Of a stretch of DNA of 64,000 nt, positions 39,101 to 54,100 are shown in pieces. The notes under the pieces were generated by a model. That model ran no database searches. It saw nothing but the letters and a program-made list of their open reading frames with translations, and had not been told where the DNA came from. Position 1 is the stretch's first letter, and the number at the start of each line of letters is the position of its first letter. Location of the stretch: the NCBI GenBank assembly GCA_021234535.1, contig CM037838.1, forward strand, positions 20,653,009 to 20,717,008, read 5' to 3'. Position numbers and translations under genes: made by a program. Source of the DNA: Stichopus chloronotus. Lineage: Eukaryota; Echinodermata; Holothuroidea; Aspidochirotida; Stichopodidae.

Positions 39101-42100
39101 TAAAGGGGCTCGTTGAGTTGATATTAGTAAAGATTGCGGTGATTTTGAAGTATGCAAACACACGACAATACTCACAATTAACACGATCAATCAAGTTTCA
39201 CATCCAATAGTTATATGAAAACTGTCAAATTTTTCGAATTTTTGACTGCTACTTGCTCTGATTGTGTGCATGTGAATGTACTAATGTGAAAATGTCTGGT
39301 CACAAAGTTTCAAAAACCAAATCTAATCGTTGGTTACTCACTCATTAATGTTCCAACGTATGTAAAACTTTGGGATCCTTGTAGTTTGACTGTTTGTCAT
39401 TAGTATGTGAAGGAAACTTGACGGGTTTAGAAAAATTGAGTGACTTTCACAAAACAACTCAATGAGCCTCTTTAAAGTATGTGCACAATTGTAACTTCAT
39501 ATTCAGTCTATGAAATGCACCTACTAGTGCCATCAGTAAAAAATATCCCCATACAATTGCATAATTTTGTATGCATATTTACAGCATTTCTAATCCCAAT
39601 ATTGCTTCTGCTGTGCAGTACTTAATGATTCTTGTACTATTGCAATTATTACAATAACCATTTGCTTGTAAGATCAGAGTGTGTAATTACTTGAGATGTT
39701 TTTGGCAGTGGTCTTCCCCCTCCCTCTACTTCCTCGTCAAAAAACAGAAATGAAACTAGAAGAATTGAGGCATCTGTGGGCAGATTTCATTGCAAATTAA
39801 GTCAACAAGTTGCTGAATAAGATTCCTAAAGTCTTTCCTTCACTGATTTTGTAAATTGGATTTATTTTTACAGATGTTTACATATGAGAGTGCCCAATAG
39901 CAAAATTTTGCCAGTTAATCGTGATAATGCTGATTCCAACTATTCATTGCTCGAAGCCTTTTCCTTGGATTTCAAGCTGACAGAAGCCAAATCAGTCATG
40001 TTGTTACAAAATGACTGACATGCCAAATTCAAACGGAAACAGTTGATCAGCCAAAATGCGACAAGTCAGGATTTATTGACAGCTTAAAACGCAAAAAGCA
40101 GTTGATTAATCACAGCAAGTCACGAGAAAGGCTGAGGGAATAGTCAACTCTACAGAAGGTTCACTGTATCAGATAGACAGTACAGTACAGTGTACTGTAC
40201 CTTCACTGTACAATAACAGTCACAAAAAATTTCTCTGCGACAATGCATGTGGTCTTTCAGCACCAATCAAGGTTTGTAATAACGGAGTACTCTTATGGCA
40301 TCATGACTCTAACATTGTAGTGTCTGTAAAGTTGATAAATTGGTACAGTGCTGTTTGCTGTAAAGCTTACTCTGCAGAAGGATGAAATGGAACTGGCCAA
40401 TTGAATAATTTGTTTTGTTGAGTCATAGCTGAATGTTGCTGTGAATATAACTTAATTCTTTGAAAAGTTCACAGGGAAAAAATGCATCTAATAGCCAACA
40501 TGTGCTGGATCCTTTGCTTAAATTCTGCTGGAAGTGAGAAGGGTGGAGGAAGGGGGGGTAGGTTGAACTTTGATAAGGCAAGATTGTCCCTAAGGGTGAC
40601 ATAATGATACTAATCAAGATTTGATGATATACTTGAGGTAATTAAAAATGAAAGAATTTATCTCAGAACTACCTGTTGTACAAATTGGTGGCAGAGAGAC
40701 TGATGTTTTAACTGCCACCATTGTATATACAATACAGCCAAAAATACGAAAGTTAATAAACTTGCAGGAAATTGTTTCCAAGTTTTTGTACTGTGTCTCA
40801 GGATATCCTGATTGTTTTAAAGACTCTGAAGTAACAGTATCGCCACAGATAAACAGCCTGGAGACACTGGGAGGAATATTCTGCCTAAATACTACATTTG
40901 AACATTTGGTAGTTAAGAAAACATTTCAGTGAAATCAATAACAATATCAAAATTTCCATCTCTTCCCTCAGAGACTTCTTACCTCGTGGATCTGGCATCG
41001 TCACAAGGAGGCCACTGATTTTACAACTTATTAATGCCAATACAGGTAAGCTTAACCCGCAAAGGGGTCATTACTGTACATAAACTGTGTAATGTATAAT
41101 GTCATCATACGAGAGCACTGTAGACACTGGAGAGTGAGAGTCCTAAGGTTATGTGGAGACAGGTAAACTCATTGCTCATATATAGCATATATCCACCTGT
41201 AAGACTTAAAAAGTGATGCTTAACTGTAGTGTGCAATGTTGTTGTTTTCCATTGGTTCCACAGTTCATAGTGTCTGTGCGCAGTTCATGAATGCAGTAGG
41301 TGTGTACTGTATATACGCACAATGTGTATTGTGCAGTATGTCCCACTCGTTGATTCAGTCATTTTGCAACACTTTACCTTAACGCTGTATACTCTGTAGT
41401 GTGTAAGTATGCAGATACTGAAGGTCTACTGTCAGAAATCATGCATGAAGCGTACTGTACCACCCTTTGCAATACAATGTGCAGTGGAGCTGCATAATTT
41501 GTCTCAAGTACACTTTGTGTAGTCCTATTGCTCCTCACTGTGTTTTGACTTCCCATCATCCCCTTTACTTAACAGCAGATATGTACACTGTATAATTGAT
41601 GAAAGCTCTTTGACTGTTGATACAGTACTTACAAACTAGGTTTTGGTTTTAGATACAGTAAGCCAGGAATATTCTGTATGAACATGCATGGTCTCTCTCT
41701 TTTGTACAGAATACATGATATTTTTACTTTCTTGTATGGAAGTACATGTAAAACATCAGTCACTAATATTGCAGGGTTTTACAGACTTTGATTGTTAAAC
41801 TTGAGGGTGAACAATGCTGTAGGTTAACTGAGGTCCACCATGATTGTGCAACAAGCACTGTAACTTTATGTCGCAGTCAAAGTTATTCTACCTTCAGAAA
41901 GATTTGCCGTTCTCTCCAAATACGGGTAACATGGTGACTCCTCTGGAATATTGCCCCTTGTCGGGTAGAAAAACAAAGCCCTGAGAAACGTAGAACTAAA
42001 ACACCAAATATGACATCCTTTAGCGTCTTTGTGAAGTTGCATTCCAAGGTCGTGGCGTGCATCACATGCTTCATTTTTGCAACTCTCACGCTGGTTGCTT

Positions 42101-45100
42101 TCGCAAGTCATTTGTACCCTCACTCTACTGCATCTAGTTACCCTTTCCTACACTTATAACCACTCAACTTGCAGCACTGTTCACCATCCCAGAAGTACAG
42201 TACTGTTTGTGCATGCATACTGTGCATCGGTAATTTTATGTTGTTACCATGTAGTTTATGTATATATTCCGTACATGTTTGGATCTTAGATCCTGTCCTC
42301 TCATTCCACAGTCATATGCATGGCACTGAGGGCATCCGCAGTCTGTCAAGAGGAAGCGGTTGTTTCTCTGACACGGTTGTCTATCGTTCAATCAAGGATT
42401 CGATTAGAAAGTGAAACTGGATGTATTGTTATGACAGCACAAATATGTAAACTAGTTACTGACTTGTCTTGTTGTAATGATCTGTAATTGGCAGTTCTAA
42501 TTGAGAAGTTGAAAACGGTAGTTTGTCCACGCAGGGCGTCAGCATCATCAGTGAAATGTCACAGTATACCTCCAGGGAAGTCGGCGGTTTGAGCGGGTGG
42601 CAGGGCCTCCTCTCTGGTTAGGCTGTGCCTACAGTGCTCTGAAATAGTTAGGAACTATACGACAGCTGTTGATTTATAACACTGTGCGTAGTCCAAATGT
42701 GGGTCTTGTACTGTGAATATAGCAATCAATTTTGTGAACCTCTCTGTGCATCCCAACAGTCTCTTGTTTGAACTCTCAATCCAGTAACATTCATCTGAAA
42801 TGAAGATGGAGGTTTGTTTTTTTTTGTTTTGTTTTTTTTTTTAACCAGATTTTCTGCACTCTAGGCTTGTGTCACATCAAACATTAAGTTGCTTTTAAAG
42901 CACAGCTCTGTCAGTTTCAGAAACGTGTCTTCAAAGTGACAGTGTGAAGTACAGATTTCTCACATCTGTATACTTGTTATTCGTCTTGATGCAAAATGTC
43001 CCAGATCATCATTTAAAGCAAAATTCAGAACAGTAGTGGCATTTTAAGTCTGAAAATGTGTAATGCATCGTGGGTTAATACCAGTGTTTACAACGTAACA
43101 TAAACTATGTAATTAAAATAAAAAAAAGAACTTTTTAAAGCAGGTTCCATTTTGCAGTACAGGTAGGTTTGGTCTGTTTGTCATATAAGGGTGAAGGCTG
43201 CTATTTAATAGCTGTCTCTATCTTGGAACAAGTTCTAAATTTAAAGAGGTTTTTTTTATGTCAAAGATCATACAGTATGATAGAACTACAGTACAATTCT
43301 GCACTTCATACTATAGAGTATGTTACTGTTGTGCCATGTCAGACTACTGTAGTACTGGAACTGAACAATTACTGTAGAACCTGTTTCCAGTATGCCAGAA
43401 AATAATCCAATAAGTGCTTACAAGTGCAGATTGAAGTACCATTGTGGGAGGATGACAGGGCGCGGGATTTGTGAGATACTCTACGTATCGTCAGGTTGCA
43501 GACGACGTCTGTTCAACTGTTTGAAACATAGTCGACCGCATCTACTCTTGGCAGTGCCAGTTTTGGTGATCCAGAATCACTATAAAGTGCCTTTAAAGTG
43601 TCAGCGTTAGGCAGAACTGTACTACTATAATTTCTCCAGCATTCAACTGGTACTTATCCACACTCTACTCTGTAAATAAAATTGGGTCCTGTTGAGTTGT
43701 CAGTATCCGCACACTACACTGTGCCATAGTTTAATACCAAATCACTATGTACAATTACAATAGTCCAGACACCAAGTTAGTCACTGGAACCCAAGTCCGT
43801 ATTGCCGATCGGTGCGTACCCCCCCCCAGCTCTCATCATTTACTCAAATGATCCTCCATCCTGTTTTGTTGGATTTGAATTTACAGTACCACATCATGGA
43901 ATGAACAGTACTTTATATGTACACACAATCGTCACCGAGCGTAGAGCACAGTAGATCTATCGGTGGGAAACCAATATTGTTTGGGCTCTTTAACAAATTG
44001 ACATGACTCAGTTTTTTTTTTTTTCCTTTGTGAATTATTGTAACTCTTCCTCAGTCTATTAATTGCCCCTGTTTCATGCATTTGTATCATCTTCGAGCAG
44101 ATTTACAGCGGGTGCACGTACCTGTCATGAATTATACACGTGCCGATCTACTGTATTGGCTCCTGCATATACCTAGATGATTTGAATTATTAAAAGGTGG
44201 CAATACTGCATTTGAGCATGTAGGCCTATAGAGTGTGTTGGCATGCTTTGAGACAAAAATCAATACATGGCGTCTTTGTGTTGTAATTGTGCGAGCATCG
44301 GTACTGTATATCATTGGGACTGTTTATCACCATGGGTACATTCACGGTGTATCTTAACTTCTTAAGTAGTTTAATCTGCAGGTCAGTGTCAAGCACGGAG
44401 TGATGGCACTGGCTCAAAATTTCTCAGTGTGTTTGGTGATATCAGCATCTGTGTGTGTAGTAAGTGCTCCCAACACTAACTGTGCTGTACAGCACAACAT
44501 TTTTTTTTTAACACTGTCCAGTGTTTATAGGTCTACTGTAGATGGCTACAGTGTTTGTCACCACAGTGTGTGTGTGTTTATCGTACTGGACTATTGAGGC
44601 AAAATGTTCAAAGTGTCACAAGTAGAAAGTACTGTTTTACATAATTATTCCATAGTGAATCTTGTCGTCTGATAAAAGCAAAATACAAGACACTTGAGAA
44701 ATCTAATCGCCTGGAGGTATCAACTTGTTGAAAATTGACAGTTTTATGTGACAATTTTACCAAAAATAGACATGTGGTCGCCAATATCTAATGCACATAC
44801 TTTATTTCCCCAATCAGTGGACCTCAGTGTATTTTTTGCCAGTGATGTCATGGCGAACTGGTGTAGAGGTCTAATATAGCACAGTACAATGTGTTGCAAT
44901 GTTGGTGTTCTAAAATTGATCTACTTGTAGGGGCAATGTTGATGACTGTTTGGCTATTATGGACTGTCACTGCATGGTGTTGTTGTTGAGTGTATGATCC
45001 TATGTTGACCTTGAACAAATTTCCAAAAAGACTTTACTGCTTAGAACTGTTAAAGGTGCGCAGAACTTTACAAATTTGGTTAAGTTTTGTTTGCAAACTT

Positions 45101-48100
45101 CTGGGAAAATAGTTCCTGCATTTAAAAGACAATTTACTTGTCATGTATATATGTACATCTGTATTCATTTACCATTACCTAGCAGTTAGTAGTAATTTCC
45201 TGGTTGGGTTAATGTCCGATGTTTAAAGACTCTTTGCACTGAGTGTGTTTGCTGTATGTCTTAGTGCATTAAAGCTACAGGACAGAGACAAAATTTACCT
45301 ACACTATACAGTACAAGAGTTACATGTTCCTCTGACCTTTTTCATACATGCTCTCAGTAATTGATTGAAATTTACCTTAATAAGAGCTTGCTTTACCTGT
45401 TAGCGTCATATAGTCATTCCAACTTAGCATTGAATTAATACATGATACAGTAAGATTCCCTAGTTATACAGGTACCTGTAAACGATAGCATAGCCGGTAT
45501 GTTTAGTCTCAACTCCTTTGGAATTTTTAAACCTATTATATCCGTTCATGAAGATGATTTTTTTTTGTGTGTGTGCTTTACAGTACTTGTGAAGGAACAT
45601 TCTTTTTCCAGTGTAGTATAAAATTGCTATATACTGTAACCTACAGTAGTACAGTAGTATGTGTGCTTCTGTTATTTCTTCTTTCCCAATTCCTGTAGTC
45701 TACTGTATATGTCTGACAACTTAGGTTATTAGTGAGAAGCCCACTAGCCCAGTTCTTAACTACTAGTCAGTTTGATGCCTTGCATTGTCTAGATACAATA
45801 ATTCCTGCTCAAAATGTAATGTGTAACTGTACAATAGGTGGCAGTTTCTGTATGATGTCCCTGAAACCAATACCAAGTTGGGAGTAAGCTTCATAGTCAC
45901 AACTCTCCATACTGTCAGTGCTCAACTCCAGAAAAACATATCTATCTGAGTTGTCCAGGCATACAGTATCATCAGCCTGACACATTATTCGTTCTTGTTT
46001 CAGTGTCCGTACGGTACAGGCTTTGTGACTCTCTTCTCATATTGTTGTGTGAACATTTCAGTAACATCTCTGTGGCATATTTCTTACTGTTTGCATGAGC
46101 TGCTATCATCTTTCTGTGGGGTTTCCACTATGCCTGCCATTTTATCAGTACATGTATCCCTTTTTCTTTTTTTTTTATATCAAACTAGTTTACACGGTCA
46201 GCAGTATGCCGTTAGCATACATGGACCCATGAATGGTGTTATGTGTCTTGATGATGTGCACATGCACAACACTGCAGAGCAAGGTGTTGGGTCATATCAT
46301 TTTGTTGCTCTATAATTACTTAACCTTGTCAAACATTTATTGTACTATTTACAGCACCATACAATACCATATGTGTGACTGCTTGATCCAGAGTTCCTAA
46401 AAACTGTATGACTCATGATCATGTACTTTTTTGGAAGCCCTTAAAGCAAAGTGTTCCATGCCCATAATGTCACTGCACTGTCCTGTGTACATGCCCCTTT
46501 GGAACCAAGTTCATGAAGATCAATTTATAAGTGCTACTTTACAGTAGTACCACCATGCCTCTTCCTCAACTCAACATATATACAGCAGCCCACAGACTTG
46601 CTGCAGTACTACTGTATAATTGAATATAATGCCTATTGGCTTCAATCCTAAGTTGTTGTTTTTTTTTTTTAATAACTTTCATGTATCAATCACAACCACA
46701 CAGGGTCTGCTGAGGTCTCAGTGCCCTTCATCAAACACTGCACTGGGAAGTCGTTTCCTGGATGTGGAAGGTTATATTAGAAGTTGTGATTGTAAAAGTC
46801 AATATTTGATGCCCGCATGGAATACAACCATGATAGTAATTTGATAGTACTCCACAGTATATATGCAATAAGAATAGTGTATATCCCAATTTATTCTCAG
46901 TTTCAGTTCATGTCACAATACACTTTACCGCAAAAATCCCAGATAAATACTCTTGAGAGGTAGTAATCAACATGCTGGACTGCTAATTGTGCAAAGTTAA
47001 GTAATAAAAACTTAGGCCATAATATATTGTCCTTTGTTATCCTACCATAATTACTGCATACTGTAACCACAGTAAACCAGCATGGTTTCACTGTAAGGAG
47101 TCACTAGTCAGGTTTTATGAGGAATGGCCTTTAGGCAGTCTCTAAATGTTGCAAGCACTCTTGACTTGATGGTGCTGTAGGTAGGTGGGATGCAGAAGTT
47201 GTGCTGAGACAGGGAAGTAAGTCCCTTGGAAATATGCAGGATGTGCTGTTTGATGAAAAGGAAAAACTTGTCTGTACTGCTAATCCACCATCTTTCTCTT
47301 CCATGTGATACCAACCTGGGCCATGTGTCTTTCATGAGAATTTCACTAACTGGAGTCCTAATTATGGGAGGAGGAAGAAGATTAAGCTCTTCGGCTAAAC
47401 TCTTTTGCAACTTGGACCTAACATGGTTGTTTGCACTGAAGTTCCGTACATTTACCACAGGACCTGGTTCTGCTAAAATTATGGTTTGCCTTAAAATTGG
47501 AAATTTTTATTTTCAGACAAATATAGTAGACCATGGTAGGGTACAGTACAGTTTTTATAGCTTTTTTACTGTAGAGCTGTAAGAAGTAGAGCCAGTTCTT
47601 TGGTGTACTTTAAAGAATGCAGTTCTGAATAACAGCATATATCCTGCTTAAAACTGGTTTAAGTTTGGTAAAAAACCAGGAAGTGACTAACCTTGTAAAT
47701 ATTTCAACACAGCAGGATGCTTCAGGGACAAGATTTAGGGCAGCCTGTACTGTGTTGCAGGAGTACATTCTGAAGTTTTCTTCTGTTTTTTAAACTTTGA
47801 GAATGAAAACAATTAGTCACCTCGTTAGTGCCATCAGACATGTCAGTAGAAGTACAATACTGATCAATACTTAGAGTGCATGTAAAATAACAACAAAGAT
47901 TCAAGTTCGCCCCTCATGTTTATAAATGTCTTCACACGTCATTTGCACCTGAATTTCCTAAAGTCACTGTAATAACAACACAGACAAAAAATAATATCAT
48001 GGTACATTCGCTTGCTGCTATTCTGGTGACACTGCAATTTGTTCGTGTGTATATTTATGTATCGGTATTTAGACTGTTTGAAGTGTCGTGGTGGATTACT

Positions 48101-51100
48101 AGATCAAAAGTTACCTTTCTTGAAGATTTGCCATAGTTTTATTGCACTTACCTTTGTTTAGGGATCCCTGTTAGTACAGTATGCAATTATTCCTCCTTGA
48201 ATCCATGATCTCCGCCTCTCCTGCACTGAACAAACTTGTCCTCACTTGAGAACGGAAATTGTTGGACACTGAACTTTCACTGCACCCTACCTAGATCTGG
48301 CCCTCTGTGACCCCACATGCCCATCATACAGTATACATGCAAGGGGTAAGTGCTGTATGGACACTTTTGAATACCCATACCAGTGAGTGATGGGGATCAC
48401 TGTACCTGTAAGGTCATCACCCACTTCGTTCTCTGAATCTGTTCTACCATTCAGCTGTCACTGTAAATGGAAAAGTTACTACATGCATTCAGTGAACCCA
48501 ATAGTATGCTTTGCCTCCTTGCTGGCCTTTAAAATGTATTGTACATGCTTAAAGATAAATCCATGTTATGGCATTTTCTTGCACAGTTCATGTAAGCATT
48601 GCAAGTCACATCTTCAGCTTGCAACTTTCACTCAGTCTCACTCTACAGAATGGCACTAAGTACAGGGTTCGTACAAAGCCTTGAAAAACTTGCAAGTACT
48701 TGAATTTAAAACTTAAAAGGCTTGAATTTTGTTTTTGCATATAAATTCTTGAAAACTAGTAAAATTTATGTGATTTGAAATATCACTAGATGCATTTTTA
48801 CATTATCTGCAACAAATGTTTGGACCAGATTATGTCATAAAATTTGGATGAAATCAATGAATTCGCCAAAATCCTGTCATCCTTAAATGTCCTTGAAAAA
48901 CAAAAGTTCTGTTCTTAGTCTCTGACTACAAACCCCCCCCCCTCGTAGTGTGCTTGATTATCCTCAGAGAGGTGTGCATACCCCATGAACTGGAGTCACA
49001 CTGATGCGGTTGCACATTTAGGTTATTGCAAGTGTTTCTAGAATTGATTGTGCATTAAGATGTTGACTTAAATTACTTTCTTGAGATCTCTTCCTATTGA
49101 TGGGCTCCACTTCCAACAGTTTTGATGAAATTCTAATAAAACATACGACTTTGCTGTTGTGCTGCGTGCCCACAAGGCATCTCCTGTCAGTTCTATGAAT
49201 TCATAATGTAATGTGTTCAGCTCTGCACATGTTTTTACAAATCTGTCATGGTGCTACACAGATCTGCATCAATTGGCACACTGTGGTTGTCTTGTGCTGT
49301 TATGCGGTACTCACAGTACCACTACTTAAGACTACCCACGCATTTCTCTCTCCATGGATGCAAATTGCTATGTACAAAGTGCAAACCTGTATCTGGGGAG
49401 GCCTTCGTGCAGGTCGTTCACGAAGACAGCCATGCTCAGGGTACCTCAAGAATCTTGAGAATGAACTTGATATTGGAGAGAATCCACTCAGGATGGAGTG
49501 CATCAGATTGTCAAGTACTTTAGATAACAGATCAAATGAGACCCAATTCACTTCGAACATAAATAACAAACTAATATCACTGTAGTAGAAGATATATGGT
49601 ATGTTCCCTAATTAAGACTATTTGCTGACTCTACTTGAAGTGTATTCTACATTTTACTTGTGTACTGTGGTGGGCTACTGTATGTATACCAGACTACACA
49701 CTGTATGTATTATATACAGTACTTGAGCAGGACAGTAGTATAAACTGCACTGTGTCGTTGTGTATTGTACCAGTACATTGAGCTGGACATTACATACTGT
49801 GCTCATGTAACGTATTATCACTCTTTCTACTGTGTTTTGCTATTCATTAGCTTCAGAAAGTTCACATGCTGTCTGCTGAGTACTCTTTTCGCAAACTCTG
49901 TCATCTGTTTCATGTGCTCCAAATTTCCGGTATACATGTAATGTCTCTGGATGGAAGAACAAAGGAATTTAAAAATAATTAACTCACGCTTAAATGGAGT
50001 GCCGCTTTTTCTGTGCAGTTTTTGTTACAATTGAGTTAGGTATGTCAGGTCCTATTTCTGCATTTACAGTATCTCTCGTAATTTACAGTGCATGGTTTGG
50101 GCGAAAAAAAAAATTATCAAGATATATATAGTAAAGTAATCCCTCAAGTATCATGCAGTTTGGTGATTTTATAACACAGCACACAGGTAGAAATCCAATT
50201 TGGGATGGGAGGGAAGGGGAGGTGAGAGAGATCTGGCCTAAAACTTCTGTCCTATCATGATCAGTGGCATAGCCAGAAAATTCATCTGAGAAGGGGAAGG
50301 GCAATTGTTGAATTGTTAGGGTAAACATCAAAAGGATGGTCCAGCCGCAAAGTAAGCTTTGATATGCTTTAGACTAAGTTTGTAATCTACCCATTCTGGT
50401 GAAACTTCCTTTCAGTTCCCATTGGTGGTTCTTAAGATATTGTCAGTTGCCCCCTTTGCTTCAAACTGTGAACTTCGAGCAAGCGGGAGTGACATCCTCT
50501 GCTCACATTGGTGAACAGTCTTTTGTTTTCTTCATAATAGAATTTATTATTTTGACCTTTAGCACTGGTTATGTGGATGTCACAAAACTCTCATACCCCC
50601 TTAAATTCATATTATAATAGCACTAGATATTGAAATATTAAATTTGATGTAAAGTTTAAAGTAAAATATGAAATGCTTTACTAATTTGGGAAGATGACAT
50701 CACTCCTGCTTGCTTCAAGTTAACTTTTGGTAACATGTGGCAATTTCAAACAGCCCATACCTCGGGAAGCTTGTATTGGAATTGAATGGAAGTTTCGCTA
50801 TAGTGGTCAGGTTTACTTAACTGTACTATTCAACATATTAAAGCCTAGTCACTGGACTTTGCTACTCTATTAAAGTGACTCCACAAAAGCAAAAGTTTGT
50901 CATTGGTTGGCATGTAAGCATACAGAGAATTTTTTCATTCAAGTGTCTCTCAGATTGCAGTCCTCTTCCTTAGTTCCAAGTCTCCCTTGACATGTGAAGA
51001 GTGTTTTTATCTTTGGCAAACTGTTGGCAGAAACATGTCCGCATGTTTTGGACTGCTTGCTTTTGCCCCAGGCCACCTTCCTCCTCCACCCAACTTCCCT

Positions 51101-54100
51101 CTTCCTTATGCCCTTGTTGACATAGCAAATAGCACAAACGTGTTCATGGTTTAGCGAGCTATCTGGTAAACCCTGTGCACTTACCCCTTACTCGCACTAA
51201 TACTGTATGTGTATCCTTGCACAAAGTGCTCTCACTGTAATATTAGCAAGACAATTAAATGTGCAATTTGCATGTCAGAAGTCATATTCTGACAAGTAAC
51301 GACCACATGAAGTTGACAAAAGTTCAGCACTGCTTAATTGCTGCAGTATAATATTACTGCATTTACTGCTGGTACTGATATCCCTATAATATGATCACTC
51401 TCTAGTGACATACAGTAACTGCTACTCGACTATGTTAATTTGTAGAGTACCCTCAGAAGTTGGATCTAATTAAAGTTTTGTTCAATTGAGAGATCTTTCG
51501 ATCCCACTTTGTACAGACACATTTACCTTTCACTTGTAGAGGGAACATTGCAGAGTCCTGGGAGAGGAGGGGGGGGGGACTAGTCACTGGATGCTGCCAA
51601 GCATCTGTGTGTAGTGCCGGTGGTGATTCTTGATGTTCATTTCTGTGAGGATGTTGAATACTTCTGGCAGAGCTTACTACTTCATTCCTCAAGAATCTAG
51701 TAGGGGGCACTCATTCCTTTGTTGAAAAGTTCAGGCGTTATTTGGGAGAGAGGAGTTTGGGGGGGGCATGGAGTGAAGATAGAGGAAGTGAATTGATTGG
51801 GGAATACAGTGGGAAAGAATGGTTAGGTTTGAGAAAAGAGTTGTTTCATGTACTTAGTAAGTACATGTATATATACAGTACACACACACACAAAAAAGGT
51901 TCTAATATTACAGTAACATTTGCCTTTGATGGAGCAAAAGTTTAGGGGACATAAAGTGGATGAGAATGGAAATAGTAGCACTGGCTCTGTTTGTTAAATA
52001 TGTATGTTGTGTAAATTATTTTGTGGTTCCTAGAAATTTCCATGTACCATGTTTTGTGTTTGTGAATCTATGGAAGAGAGGAATTGGAATATCAGCATTG
52101 CAACTAATGATAACATCGAAACTGTAATAATTATCAAAATTCATCTCAGTGATGTCAAATCAAATGTCTGTGGTTCACTGTACATTCCTCTCTCATCTCA
52201 CTTCATCTTACTCTCTGTCAATACCATGAGCCAGGTTCTACTGTTTATTCCATCCTGTCAGGTGGGGGCATTTTTGTTTGGAGACGCTTGTCGTCGCAGT
52301 TGACGTCTCCACTCGTCATTCGGTGTGAAGGGGTCCGTCATTCGTGTGGTGTTTTCTCATCTCTTTGCCTCTCTTTCTTTCGTCAGAACATGGCGAGTTC
52401 TTACACTGCAAGGGGAAAAAGTTCACAGATTTCAACGAGATACGTCAAGAGATCGAAGCGGAGACGGATCGGATAACAGGATCCAATAAAGGCATTTCCA
52501 ACATACCCATCAATCTCAGAGTGTACTCGCCGCATGGTTAGTGTACAGCCATACTGTAGTTAATATTGAAGCTGCATTAATACACTGTGTGAATATATCA
52601 AGATTTGTCAGTGTCCATAAATTTTTGTTCATGTACATTGCTATGGGTCATGAACCTACGTTCACTTGAACTGGGGTCTTTGTTACCAAGGATGAGTGCA
52701 CATCCAAGTTCTGATTTCTAGACAGCTGTTTTGCTTTAGTTATCTCTGCATCCGCTAAGCATGGAACAAAATGATGAAACTGCCTTACATTTCAGTGTGG
52801 GGTTTTGATTTCATTGAGGTGTGCAGTCAGTGACATGATTTTTTTGTTGTACAGTGTGTTCTCTTTGTCGGTTCATTCCTTTATCTTTGAGTTAGTGGGT
52901 GAGGTCTTAAGGATCTGCCAAAATTCAACAAAACGGTGTTCTTAAAATTTAGAGCGAAACACATTCGGGGGCCAAAACTTCTCAGACAGTAGTATCTAGC
53001 CATGGTTGTTCTGGTTTGCAGTATGTGTTCCTTGTTGAAACTGTGCAGTATGGTCAAAAACTTGATGTGAAAGCAGTTGGTATGAAGTTCGACACAGTCA
53101 TCAAGTGGAGAAATGGTGTTGAGGAAATTTACAGTCCTGAAAAATGAAACATTGAGAGCATCACAAGGCATATACTCAGAATTTGTACCAACGTGTGAGA
53201 TGACATGTTTGTACTTTGCTTCTTCAGTGCTCAACTTGACCCTGATCGACCTTCCTGGTATGACCAAGGTCCCTGTGGGAGACCAGCCACCCGACATCGA
53301 ATTCCAGATCAGGTCCATGGTCTTCGAGTTCATAACGAAAGAAAACTGCCTCATCTTAGCTGTCTCCCCCGCAAACAGTGATTTGGCCAACTCGGATGCT
53401 TTAAAAGTTGCCAAGGAAGTCGACCCACAAGGTTTGTTCATTAAATTATCCCTGCATTTCTGTCTCCAACCACAGAGAAGTATAAGAGGGAAAAAGAGTG
53501 GAAAATGGGAGACAAGCAATTACATAGTTTGCCTGAATTAGAATTGAAAATAATTTGAGATCATAAACAGCAATATAAATGTGAAAGACCGAAGAGCATG
53601 TGTAGACACATTGTGGGGGGGGGTTGATGTTTGGGTAGCATGGGCCTTTGTGGCTGGTTGAAAAGGGCTTGGGATAGGAAGATTCTTTCATGAATTTCCT
53701 TCACTTGATCAGTTTGAATAGATACAAAGCCTTTGCTGAGAAAAGAAAACCAGAAAATCACTTTCATGGTTTATTTTGTACAGATTGATGCTTGAAAGGT
53801 TTCTTGTGAAATTTTCTTGATCATATTTTTTAAACCCATCATATCTTACTCTATTTGTCAGGTGTCAGAACAATCGGTGTAATAACAAAACTTGATCTCA
53901 TGGACCAAGGAACCGATGCTAGGGCAATCCTGGAAAACAAACATCTACCGCTTCGAAGAGGTGAGGGAATAGTGTGACACTCTTTGTAAAGGTTGTAGTG
54001 GCATATGGTGGATACTGATGCAATTATTTTGTGTGAGATCCCAAATTTACATCGAAGACATAAACTTACCCATTGCTTACTTAATGCATTCAAACACACA

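Larger units (their letters stand above)
24135..40971 (+). other. Dynamin intron 1 (16.8 kb)
   Basis: Donor GTGAGA, acceptor TCTTCCCTCAG. The first 400 bases are rich in TAGGC words. It carries a LINE 3' fragment (25607-25850), TTAA-type MITEs (29017, 34162, 36735, 39104) and family B repeats (29927, 30886). Words such as TACAGTA, TACTGTA and GTACTGTAC recur unusually often from about 26 kb on. No nested gene is supported. Confidence 0.85.

Noticed and set aside
47108..47458. Minus-strand open frame of 116 codons in dynamin intron 2
   Set aside because: It begins at GTG, not ATG, has no recognisable domain and no splice context. Treated as chance.
52881..53519. Minus-strand open frame of 212 codons over dynamin exon 4
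   Set aside because: It is the antisense shadow of exon 4; the plus strand has unmistakable dynamin motifs and matching splice sites.
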